DNA of 64,000 nucleotides from Rhizobacter sp. Root404 (GTDB taxonomy: Bacteria; Pseudomonadota; Gammaproteobacteria; Burkholderiales; Burkholderiaceae_C): positions 1,989,355-2,053,354 of the forward strand of contig NZ_LMDS01000004.1 of NCBI RefSeq assembly GCF_001425865.1, written 5' to 3'. Below the pieces are notes generated by a model. The model searched no databases. It saw only the letters and a list, made by a program, of their open reading frames with translations, and was not told the DNA's origin. Shown piece by piece: positions 57,732 through 64,000 of the stretch (position 1 is the stretch's first letter; each line of letters opens with the position of its first letter). Made by a program: the position numbers and the translations under genes.

Positions 57732-58598
57732 ATGAAACTGATGCGATACGGCGCCAAGGGCGCGGAGAAGCCCGCGGCGGTCGACGCCCAGGGCGTGGTG
57801 CGCGACCTGTCCAGCGAACTCGTGGACATCACCGCCCACACGCTGACGCCGCACGGCCTGCAGCGCCTGCGCGAGATCAACCTCGCGTCGCTGCCCGAGG
57901 TGAGCAACCCGGGCCGCATCGCGGTGCCGTGGTCGGGCATGCAGAAGTTCATCTGCGTCGGCCTGAACTATGCCGACCACGCTGCCGAATCGAACCTGCC
58001 GGTGCCGGCCGAGCCGGTGCTGTTCACCAAGCAGATCAGCGCACTGATGGGGCCGAACGACCCGGTCGTGATCCCGAAGGGCTCGGTCAAGACCGACTGG
58101 GAGGTGGAGCTCGGCGTCGTCATCGGCACCAAGGCGCGCTACGTCAGCGAGGCCGACGCGCTGAAGTACGTGGCCGGCTATTGCGTCGTCAACGACATCT
58201 CCGAGCGCGAATACCAGATCGAGCGCGGCGGCACCTGGGACAAGGGCAAGGGCTGCGACACCTTCGGCCCGGTCGGCCCGTGGATGGTCACGGCCGACGA
58301 GGTGCCCGATCCGCAGGCGCTGTCGATGTGGCTCGAAGTCAACGGCAAGAAGGTGCAGAACGGCAGCACCAAGACGATGGTCTTCGGCGTGGCGCATCTC
58401 GTGAGCTACATCAGCCGCTTCATGACGCTGATGCCCGGCGACCTGATCAGCACCGGCACGCCGCCAGGCGTCGGCATGGGCCAGAAGCCCAGCCCGTGGT
58501 ACCTGAAGGCCGGCGACACGATGAAGCTCGGCATCGAGGGCCTGGGCCAGCAGGACCAGACCGTCCACGCCTGGGACCCGGCGCTGATCGACAACTAG
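57732..58598 (+). CDS. Fumarylacetoacetate hydrolase family protein (2,4-diketo-3-deoxy acid hydrolase-like)
   Basis: The product is 288 residues. The FAH fold shows KFICVGLNYADHAAESNL near residue 74, then VELGVVIGTKARYVSEADAL and the metal-binding region YCVVNDISEREYQIERGGTW, with GDLISTGTPPGVGMGQKPSP near residue 237. It hydrolyses a C-C bond next to a 1,3-diketone. With the SDR it would cleave a 2,4-diketo-3-deoxy sugar acid to pyruvate and a 2-hydroxyacid (glycolate or lactate). The ATG has AAGGA as ribosome site 8 bases upstream, and follows the SDR gene by 20 bases. Confidence 0.87.
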   Translation: MKLMRYGAKGAEKPAAVDAQGVVRDLSSELVDITAHTLTPHGLQRLREINLASLPEVSNPGRIAVPWSGMQKFICVGLNYADHAAESNLPVPAEPVLFTKQISALMGPNDPVVIPKGSVKTDWEVELGVVIGTKARYVSEADALKYVAGYCVVNDISEREYQIERGGTWDKGKGCDTFGPVGPWMVTADEVPDPQALSMWLEVNGKKVQNGSTKTMVFGVAHLVSYISRFMTLMPGDLISTGTPPGVGMGQKPSPWYLKAGDTMKLGIEGLGQQDQTVHAWDPALIDN

Positions 58599-58606
58599 GA
58601 CCGGCC

Positions 58607-60136
58607 ATGAGCGACCCCTCGATCATCCGCATCCACCCGGCCGACGACGTCGTGATCGCACGGCAGCAGCTCGTCGGCGGCACGGTGCTGGCGAGCGAGG
58701 GCGTCACCGTGATCGGCCTGGTGCCGCCGGGCCACAAGATCGCGGTGCGCGCGATCGCGGCCGGCGCGCCGGTGCGGCGCTACAACCAGATCATCGGCAC
58801 CGCGAAGCAGCCGATCGCGGCCGGCCAGCACGTGCACACGCACAACCTCGAATTCAGCAGCTTCGCGCGCGACTACGCGGCCAGCACCGGCACGCACTCG
58901 ACCGCGTATGTCGACACACCGGCCACCTTCATGGGCATCCGGCGCGCCGACGGCCGCATCGCGACGCGCAACTACATCGGCGTGCTGACCTCGGTGAACT
59001 GCTCGGCGACGGTCGCACGCGCGATCGCCGACCACTTCCGGCGCGACATCCACCCCGAGGCGCTCGCCAAGTACCCGAACGTCGACGGCGTGATCGCGCT
59101 GACCCACGGCGCCGGCTGCGCGACCGACAGCGCCGGCGAACCGCTGCAGATCCTGCGGCGCACGCTCGGCGGCTACGCGAAACATGCGAACTTCGCCGCG
59201 ATCCTGGTCGTCGGCCTGGGCTGCGAGACCAACCAGATCTCGGGCCTGATGGAGCAGGAGAGCCTCGCGACCGGCACCCAGTTCCACACCTTCAACATCC
59301 AGGAGACCGGCGGCACCGCGAAGACGGTGGCGCACGGCATCGAGCTGGTGCAGTGGCTGCTCGAAGAAGCCAACCGCGTGCAGCGCGAGCCGGTCAGCGC
59401 CGCGCACATCACGGTCGGGCTGCAGTGCGGTGGCAGCGACGGCTACTCGGGCATCAGCGCGAACCCGGCGCTCGGCGCCGCGGTGGACCGGCTGGTGCGG
59501 CACGGCGGCACCGCGATCCTGTCGGAGACGCCCGAGATCTACGGCGGCGAGCACCTGCTGACGCGCCGCGCGGTCACCCCGGCCATCGCCGACAAGCTGA
59601 TCGCGCGCATCAAGTGGTGGGAGCAATACACCTCGCGCAACGACCAGGAGATGGACAACAACCCGTCGGCCGGCAACAAGGCCGGCGGCCTGACGACCAT
59701 CCTCGAGAAGAGCCTCGGCGCGATCGCGAAGAGCGGCACCACCAACCTGACCGACGTGTTCGAGTACGCGCAGCCGGTCACGACCAAGGGCCTGGTCTTC
59801 ATGGACACGCCCGGCTACGACCCGGTGAGCGCGACCGGCCAGGTGGCGGGCGGCGCGAACCTGATCTGCTTCACCACCGGCCGCGGCTCCGCCTACGGCT
59901 GCGCACCGTCACCGTCGCTCAAGCTCAGCACGAACACCGCGCTGTGGGTCAAGCAGGAAGACGACATCGACATCAACTGCGGCGAGGTGATCGACGGCAG
60001 CGCCAGCATCGACGAGATGGGCGAACGCATCTTCCAGCTGATGCTGCGCACCGCGTCCGGCGCAAAGACCAAGAGCGAGGTCCACGGCTACGGCCAGAAC
60101 GAGTTCGTGCCGTGGGCGCTGGGGGCGGTGATGTAG
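58607..60136 (+). CDS. UxaA family altronate/sugar-acid dehydratase
   Basis: The product is 509 residues, near the 495 of E. coli UxaA. The N-terminal SAF domain (about residues 1-90, IRIHPADDVVIARQQLVGGT and ending THNLEF) and the large C-terminal domain (RNYIGVLTSVNCSATVARAI, GLQCGGSDGYSGISANPALG, then FTTGRGSAYGCAPSPSLKLS) match the altronate/galactarate dehydratase family. It removes water from a sugar acid to give a 2-keto-3-deoxy acid, using a metal centre. Downstream SDR and FAH steps need exactly such a product, so it is probably the first enzyme of the operon pathway. No aldolase or kinase gene of the classical uronate route is present. Confidence 0.88.
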   Translation: MSDPSIIRIHPADDVVIARQQLVGGTVLASEGVTVIGLVPPGHKIAVRAIAAGAPVRRYNQIIGTAKQPIAAGQHVHTHNLEFSSFARDYAASTGTHSTAYVDTPATFMGIRRADGRIATRNYIGVLTSVNCSATVARAIADHFRRDIHPEALAKYPNVDGVIALTHGAGCATDSAGEPLQILRRTLGGYAKHANFAAILVVGLGCETNQISGLMEQESLATGTQFHTFNIQETGGTAKTVAHGIELVQWLLEEANRVQREPVSAAHITVGLQCGGSDGYSGISANPALGAAVDRLVRHGGTAILSETPEIYGGEHLLTRRAVTPAIADKLIARIKWWEQYTSRNDQEMDNNPSAGNKAGGLTTILEKSLGAIAKSGTTNLTDVFEYAQPVTTKGLVFMDTPGYDPVSATGQVAGGANLICFTTGRGSAYGCAPSPSLKLSTNTALWVKQEDDIDINCGEVIDGSASIDEMGERIFQLMLRTASGAKTKSEVHGYGQNEFVPWALGAVM

Positions 60137-60142
60137 GGCTGC

Positions 60143-60286
60143 TCAGCGCTTCGCGCGCAGGCGCAGCAGCAGCTTCAAATATTCCAGCCGCGCATGCATC
60201 TCGGCGAGTTCATTGCGCAGCACGAGCCACGAGCGGATGCGCTGGTCGTCGGCCGACGCGCGTCGAGAGGGCATGGGGGTGTTCAT
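60143..60286 (-). CDS. Small hypothetical protein
   Basis: The product is 47 residues. It ends with an amphipathic helix (LRNELAEMHARLEYLKLLLR) likely to form a coiled coil. The ATG at 60286 lies inside the left arm of a 9-bp inverted repeat (60284-60320). It is convergent with the uxaA-type gene, 6 bases between stops. The family is not recognised. The helix and the linked repeat argue for a real gene, but the short length keeps confidence moderate. Confidence 0.5.
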   Translation of the reverse strand: MNTPMPSRRASADDQRIRSWLVLRNELAEMHARLEYLKLLLRLRAKR

Positions 60287-60320
60287 CGGTTCGCGCCACG
60301 AGTTCAAATGTGAACCGATG
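60284..60320. repeat. Inverted repeat overlapping the small ORF start
   Basis: CATCGGTTC (60284-60292) and GAACCGATG (60312-60320) are perfect 9-base inverted arms with a 19-base spacer. The left arm includes the minus-strand start codon of the 47-residue ORF. It could be an operator or an mRNA hairpin hiding the start. Confidence 0.5.
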
Positions 60321-60325
60321 GTCGC

Positions 60326-60356
60326 GAACGCGGGGTTCCTGGTCAACCCCGCGTTC
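60326..60356. terminator. Perfect 12-bp hairpin
   Basis: GAACGCGGGGTT (60326-60337) and AACCCCGCGTTC (60345-60356) pair perfectly across a 7-base loop. It lies between two small minus-strand ORFs and downstream of the sugar-acid operon. There is no T-tract. It may terminate transcription from the 60395-60601 ORF or from uxaA readthrough. Confidence 0.5.
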
Positions 60357-60394
60357 CGGGTGCGCGCCGGTCGCCGCGCACCGCCGCCGGCGCG

Positions 60395-60601
60395 TCAGTT
60401 GCGCGTGCGGGTCTTGCTTTCCGCCGGCACGCGACGGGCCACGCGGGTGCCGTCCGCGCCGACGGCGCTGCCGACGACGAACGCATGCGGTTCGCTCCAG
60501 CCATTGGAGGACTTGCCATAGACCAGGTCCGTGGTGCGGATGCGGCCTTCGGTGAGTTGCACATAGCCTTGGGGCAGGTTCGGTTGATCGTTTCCGGTCA
60601 T
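60395..60601 (-). CDS. Small hypothetical protein
   Basis: The product is 68 residues (MTGNDQPNLPQGYVQLTEGR at the start), soluble, with a strand-rich middle (TTDLVYGKSSNGWSEPHAFV) and a basic end. It resembles no family I can name. It is divergent from the NDUFA9-like gene at 60691. There is no Shine-Dalgarno before the ATG. Protein-like composition supports coding. Confidence 0.5.
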   Translation of the reverse strand: MTGNDQPNLPQGYVQLTEGRIRTTDLVYGKSSNGWSEPHAFVVGSAVGADGTRVARRVPAESKTRTRN

Positions 60602-60690
60602 GGGACAGTTCGAGTGAGTGAAGGGGTGATTGTCCCGCACATCGGGCCGGCTTCCGCAGGCATCATCCGACGGTACTTCGAAGGCGTGAG

Positions 60691-61647
60691 ATGAACGATC
60701 GAATCCTTCTGCTCGGCGGCACCGGTTTCGTCGGCCGGCAGCTGTGCAGCGCTCTGGTCGAGCGCTGCGGCGGTGCGGCCGCCGACCTGCTCGTGCCCAG
60801 CAGGCATCCGGAGCGCGCCAAGCACCTGCAATCGCTGCCGACCGTGCGGCTCAGCGCGGCGGACGTGCACGACGAGGCGCAGCTGACCGCGCTGCTGCGC
60901 GGCCGCGACGCGGTCGTCAACCTCGTCGCGATCCTGCACGGCAGCGACGCGGCGTTCGAACGCACCCATGTGGAACTGCCACGCAAGCTCGTGCGGGCCT
61001 GCGCCGCCGCGGGCGTGCGGCGCGTGGTGCATGTCAGCGCGCTCGGCGTCGGGCCGAACGCGCCGAGCCGCTACCTGCGCTCGAAGACCGCCGGCGAGGC
61101 GGTGCTGCGCGCCGCCGGACTCGATCTGACCGTGCTGCGCCCGTCGGTGATCTTCGGCGCGCACGACCACTTCCTGAACCTGTTCGCGCGGCTGCAGTCG
61201 GTGTTCCCGGTGATGCCGCTGGCGGGCGCGCAGGCACGCTTCCAGCCGGTGTGGGTGGGCGACGTGGCCGGCGCGATCGCCCGGGCGCTGGTCGACGATG
61301 CGACGATCGGCTCGACTTACGAGTGTGCAGGGCCGCAGGTGTACACGCTGCAGCAGCTCGTCGAAGCGGCGGGCCGTTGGTCGGGCCATCCGCGCCCGGT
61401 GATCGGCCTGCCGGCGGCACTGGGTCGGCTGCAGGCCCTGGCGATGGAACTGCTGCCGGGCGAGCCGCTGATGTCGCGCGACAACCTCGCGTCGATGCAG
61501 GTGCCGAACGTCGCCACCGGCCAGTTGCCGGGGCTGGCGGCGCTGGGCATCACGCCGGCGTCGCTGGACAGCGTGGCGCCCACTTACCTGTCGCCGGGGC
61601 GCGGCCCGGCCCGCCTCGACGCGTGGCGGGCGCGACGCGGCCGGTGA
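60691..61647 (+). CDS. NDUFA9-like atypical SDR (NAD(P)H-binding protein)
   Basis: The product is 318 residues. The nucleotide-binding motif is ILLLGGTGFVGRQLCSALVE, the atypical-SDR (a5) type shared with the complex I NDUFA9 subunit. Later markers are AVVNLVAILHGSDAAFERTH, VVHVSALGVGPNAPSRYLRS with no full Tyr-x-x-x-Lys triad (SRYLRSKTAGE), and LRPSVIFGAHDHFLNLFARL. Catalysis is uncertain; relatives bind NADPH and have structural or quinone-related roles. A GAAGG-like ribosome site lies about 8 bases before the ATG. Confidence 0.85.
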   Translation: MNDRILLLGGTGFVGRQLCSALVERCGGAAADLLVPSRHPERAKHLQSLPTVRLSAADVHDEAQLTALLRGRDAVVNLVAILHGSDAAFERTHVELPRKLVRACAAAGVRRVVHVSALGVGPNAPSRYLRSKTAGEAVLRAAGLDLTVLRPSVIFGAHDHFLNLFARLQSVFPVMPLAGAQARFQPVWVGDVAGAIARALVDDATIGSTYECAGPQVYTLQQLVEAAGRWSGHPRPVIGLPAALGRLQALAMELLPGEPLMSRDNLASMQVPNVATGQLPGLAALGITPASLDSVAPTYLSPGRGPARLDAWRARRGR

Positions 61648-61654
61648 CCCGTCC

Positions 61655-62496
61655 TCACTTCTGGCGCCACTCCGATTGCCAGAGGCGCTCGAATTGCCCC
61701 GCCTGCGTCGGGGCAGGCGACCCGACCAGCGTTTCGCCCCCTTCTGCTGAACGAGGCCGATCACCTGCTGCTGCGCCGCGGAATAGAGGAAGACCGCGTT
61801 GTGGTCGTAGCAGTCGTGTGCCTTGCAGATCGCGATGACGACGTAGGGAACGCCCCCGACGCGCAGTTCCCGCGTCTCCGGCGCCGGGCCCTCGAGACGC
61901 GCCAGCCAGCGCTCACCGGCGCGCGGCCCCAGCGCTCGCAGGTAGGCGCGCTTGAACGCCGGATCGGCGGCGAGGCTGCCGAGTGCGGGCACTGCGCCCG
62001 GTGCCGGCGCGGCACGCTGCGACGGCAGCGCGGCGGGTCCGGGCAGCGCCGGGGCGGGCGGCCGGGCCGCGGCTTCGCAACGCCGGTACTTCGGCGACGT
62101 CAGCGCCCGGCCGAGTGCGGCGGCGATCTTGGGATCCGCCTCGATCCGGATGTACGGGCCCGCACGGTCGGCATAGACCATGAAAGTCAGCTGCTGGCCA
62201 CCGCGGACCTCGCTGATCAGCGCGACCTGGAAATCCTTGGGCGGCGGGCTGTTGCCGAAATAGCTGTACGCGCTCATGGCGTTGCGACCGGTCATGCGCT
62301 GGTTGCCCTGTTCGACGGCGAGCGCACCGGCCTGCACTTGCAGCCGCGGCGTGCCCGGCCGGCCGCAGTCGACGGCGTAGCTGCCGGCGTAGCGCTTGAG
62401 CGTGTCCGCATCGATCGGCTGTGCCGTCGCGGCGAGGCAGGCGGACATCGCCAGCGCGGTCGCGATGACATGGCGAAGGAGGGTCGGTGTCGGCAT
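61655..62496 (-). pseudogene. Ivy (lysozyme inhibitor) domain protein with a -1 frameshift
   Basis: From the ATG at 62496 the frame begins with a signal peptide (MPTPTLLRHVIATALAMSAC), then a domain of about 110 residues ending SPKYRRC, a proline/alanine linker, and an Ivy-like domain with the family cysteine motif CKAHDC (IAICKAHDCYDHNAVFLYSA). After VIGLVQQKG the frame runs on as unrelated basic sequence. One missing base in the run of five C at 61737-61741 explains this: the next frame reads LVGSPAPTQAGQFERLWQSE and stops at 61655-61657. Restored, the protein has 280 residues. Ivy proteins inhibit C-type lysozyme in the periplasm. It is either a real inactivation or a homopolymer sequencing error. 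Confidence 0.75.
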
Positions 62497-62628
62497 GTCG
62501 CTTCTCCCCGGCAACGCAAAGCTTCGGCGAGCGTAGTACAAGATGGCCTCGCCGCGCGAAAACCTTGACATCCGGTCGCGCGCCCGCCGTTCGATAATGG
62601 CCTGACCTGCCGTTCTGCCGCCCACGTC

Positions 62629-62925
62629 ATGTTCGAAGGAATCCTCGCCGCGATCGTCCTGGCCGTCTGCGCCGTGCTGATGCTGCGCCTGGTGCTCAGC
62701 GCGCCGCGGCGCTACCGCTTCGACATGGCAATGCGCCGGGCCTGGCTGCCGGTTCGGCGCTTCGGGCTGTGGGTCTGGAACTGGCGCGCGGCCCGGCGCG
62801 ATGCGCAGCGCGCGCGCGAGGCCGCGGCCGAGGCGATCGAGCGCGCGCGCAACCGCGGCAACTGGGACGGCAACGTCTACACCCCGAAGTCGTTCCGCAA
62901 GCCGCCGCGCGACAAGATGCATTGA
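62629..62925 (+). CDS. Small membrane-anchored hypothetical protein
   Basis: The product is 98 residues. One N-terminal helix (GILAAIVLAVCAVLMLRLVL) anchors it, followed by an arginine-rich helical segment (RRDAQRAREAAAEAIERARN) and a polar end (NWDGNVYTPKSFRKPPRDKM). The family is unknown. Its TGA overlaps the TTG start of the next ORF (TTGA). TTGACA and GATAAT occur upstream but 22 bases apart, too far for a standard promoter. Confidence 0.65.
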   Translation: MFEGILAAIVLAVCAVLMLRLVLSAPRRYRFDMAMRRAWLPVRRFGLWVWNWRAARRDAQRAREAAAEAIERARNRGNWDGNVYTPKSFRKPPRDKMH

Positions 62926-63314
62926 GCCGCGCCCGCCCGCCCCTGTCCGCGTCGAAGGCGGACGCCGAGCGCCGGCCCGAGCACTGGTCGGCCGACGCCG
63001 GCCACCGAGACGTCGTCAAGCTCGACATCCCGGCCGACGCCGCACGCGAGCGCCGCTTCGAGATCTACGTGCGGCTGGTGGCCGCGAACCCGGCGGCGCG
63101 CCCCGGCGCGACCCACGCGTTGCGCGTGCTGGTGGACGGCGCACTTGAGTGGGAGCGCAGCGCGAGCACCCCGGGCGACGGCCCCGATTCGCTCGACCTG
63201 CGCCTGGCGCGCACCGTGCCGGTGGGCCGGCCGCTGCGCCTGAACGCGACCTGCGCGGTGCGCGGCGGCGCCCAGCGGGTGGCGCTGTCGATCACCGCCG
63301 ACGAGGAGCCGTAG
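62922..63314 (+). CDS. Hypothetical protein coupled to the preceding membrane protein gene
   Basis: The product is 130 residues if it starts at TTG 62922. The main body from about residue 25 (HRDVVKLDIPADAARERRFE, then YVRLVAANPAARPGATHALR) looks like a beta-sandwich-type domain ending QRVALSITADEE. No leader or membrane helix is visible. I do not recognise the family. The TTG overlaps the upstream TGA, implying coupled translation. It converges on the TRAP gene with 18 bases between stops. Confidence 0.6.
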   Translation: MSRARPPLSASKADAERRPEHWSADAGHRDVVKLDIPADAARERRFEIYVRLVAANPAARPGATHALRVLVDGALEWERSASTPGDGPDSLDLRLARTVPVGRPLRLNATCAVRGGAQRVALSITADEEP

Positions 63315-63332
63315 CGCCCGCGGCCGCGCCGC

Positions 63333-64000
63333 TCACCTCATCATCAGGTGCGGCAACCACAGGGACAGCGTCGGCCAGTAGGTCACCAGCACCAGGAACG
63401 CAATCATCGTCAGCAGCCACGGCCCGACCGCGACCGTCAGCTCGGTGATGCCCATCTTGGTGATGCCCGAGGCGACGTACAGGTTCAGCCCGACCGGCGG
63501 GTGGCACAGACCGACCTCCATGTTGACCGCCATCAGGATGCCGAAGTGCACCGGGTCGACGCCGAGCTTGACCGCCACCGGGAACAGGATCGGCGCCATG
63601 ATCAGCACGATCGCCGCCGGGTCCATGAAATTGCCCGCGGCCAGCAGGATCACGTTGACGAGTAGCAGGAACACGACGAGGCCGAAACCCTGGCTCGTCA
63701 TCCAGGCCGCCATCGCCTGCGGGATCTGCTCGCTGGTCATCAGGAAGCTGAACAGTACCGCGTTCGTGATGATGTAGAGCAGCATCGAGCTCATCGCCGC
63801 GGCGCCGAGCAGCGACTTCGGCACTTCGCTGAGCTTCAGGTCCTTGTAGACGAACACCGAGATGAAGAAGGCGTAGACCGCCGCCATCGCCGCCGCCTCG
63901 GTCGGCGTGAACATGCCGCTGTAGATGCCGCCGATCACGACGACGATCAGCAGCAGCCCCCACATGCTCTCGCGGAAGGCGCGCCAGCGCTCGCCCCAGG
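63333..64000 (-). CDS. TRAP transporter large permease DctM (5' end beyond the window)
   Basis: The C-terminal 222 residues are present and the frame is open to the window end (GERWRAFRESMWGLLL at the edge). Hydrophobic segments and the DctM/SiaM family motifs GIYSGMFTPTEAAAMAAVYA, NFMDPAAIVLIMAPILFPVA, PVHFGILMAVNMEVGLCHPP and GLNLYVASGITKMGI are visible. It is the large membrane subunit that moves substrate with sodium from a periplasmic DctP-type protein. Its DctQ/DctP partners should lie beyond the right edge. The nearby sugar-acid operon makes a sugar-acid substrate plausible but unproven. Confidence 0.93.
   Translation of the reverse strand, partial: WGERWRAFRESMWGLLLIVVVIGGIYSGMFTPTEAAAMAAVYAFFISVFVYKDLKLSEVPKSLLGAAAMSSMLLYIITNAVLFSFLMTSEQIPQAMAAWMTSQGFGLVVFLLLVNVILLAAGNFMDPAAIVLIMAPILFPVAVKLGVDPVHFGILMAVNMEVGLCHPPVGLNLYVASGITKMGITELTVAVGPWLLTMIAFLVLVTYWPTLSLWLPHLMMR

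Noticed and set aside
60598..61654. Continuation of the Ivy reading frame beyond 61655
   Set aside because: The sequence there is antisense to the NDUFA9-like gene and is only open because of the frameshift at 61737-61741.
62565..62598. TTGACA and GATAAT considered as a promoter for the 62629 gene
   Set aside because: The 22-base spacing is outside the usual 16-19 range for sigma-70.

Overview
The window is a 64 kb stretch of a GC-rich betaproteobacterial chromosome. The best guess is a Burkholderiales member of the Leptothrix/Rubrivivax type. This rests on uniformly high GC, the gene order argS - SPOR protein - dsbA, the lptA-lptB-rpoN cluster, and families common in that group (DUF4124, YjgN/DUF898 next to an M48 peptidase). 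I see no insertion sequence, integrase, prophage, CRISPR array, rRNA or tRNA. It reads as ordinary chromosome with 58 supportable genes packed tightly, many joined by 4-base stop/start overlaps (ATGA, GTGA, TTGA).

Left third (1-25.7 kb): a truncated DUF3667 protein, an orphan BMP-type binding protein, a YjgN/M48 pair, a PAS-GGDEF diguanylate cyclase, purB-pyrF, a four-PAS hybrid histidine kinase, a TesB-like thioesterase, a periplasmic IorAB-type molybdenum hydroxylase, a YpfH-like hydrolase, several small envelope proteins, an M14 carboxypeptidase, an orphan LytTR response regulator, a class II glutamine amidotransferase, a geranylgeranyl-reductase-like flavoprotein, and a DHA2 efflux pump coupled to an M13 lipoprotein peptidase.

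Middle third (25.7-46.4 kb): malate synthase G is translationally coupled to a haloacid dehalogenase, with a divergent LysR regulator, which suggests C2 (haloacetate/glycolate) metabolism. Then come dsbA, a SPOR protein and argS, a Ser/Thr kinase fused to a cyclic-nucleotide-binding domain, psiF, lptA-lptB-rpoN, a THUMP RNA methyltransferase, yidB, MFS-rsmE, mtnN, fadD and a PanE-like reductase.

Right third (46.4-64 kb): a complete tripartite RND pump (adaptor, two permeases, outer-membrane factor). The two permease genes are separated by a striking 235-bp imperfect inverted repeat. Next is a sugar-acid catabolic operon (FadR-type regulator, SDR dehydrogenase, FAH-family hydrolase, UxaA-family dehydratase) with a good sigma-70 promoter and a candidate operator at its head. 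After it come two small ORFs with paired hairpins, an NDUFA9-like SDR, a frameshifted two-domain Ivy (lysozyme inhibitor) gene, two small coupled ORFs and the 3' part of a TRAP transporter large permease.

No wholly new system is obvious. The most informative points are the UxaA-SDR-FAH module, the dehalogenase/malate synthase coupling, the repaired reading of the Ivy gene, the palindromic element inside the RND operon, and the paired hairpins at 60.3 kb.
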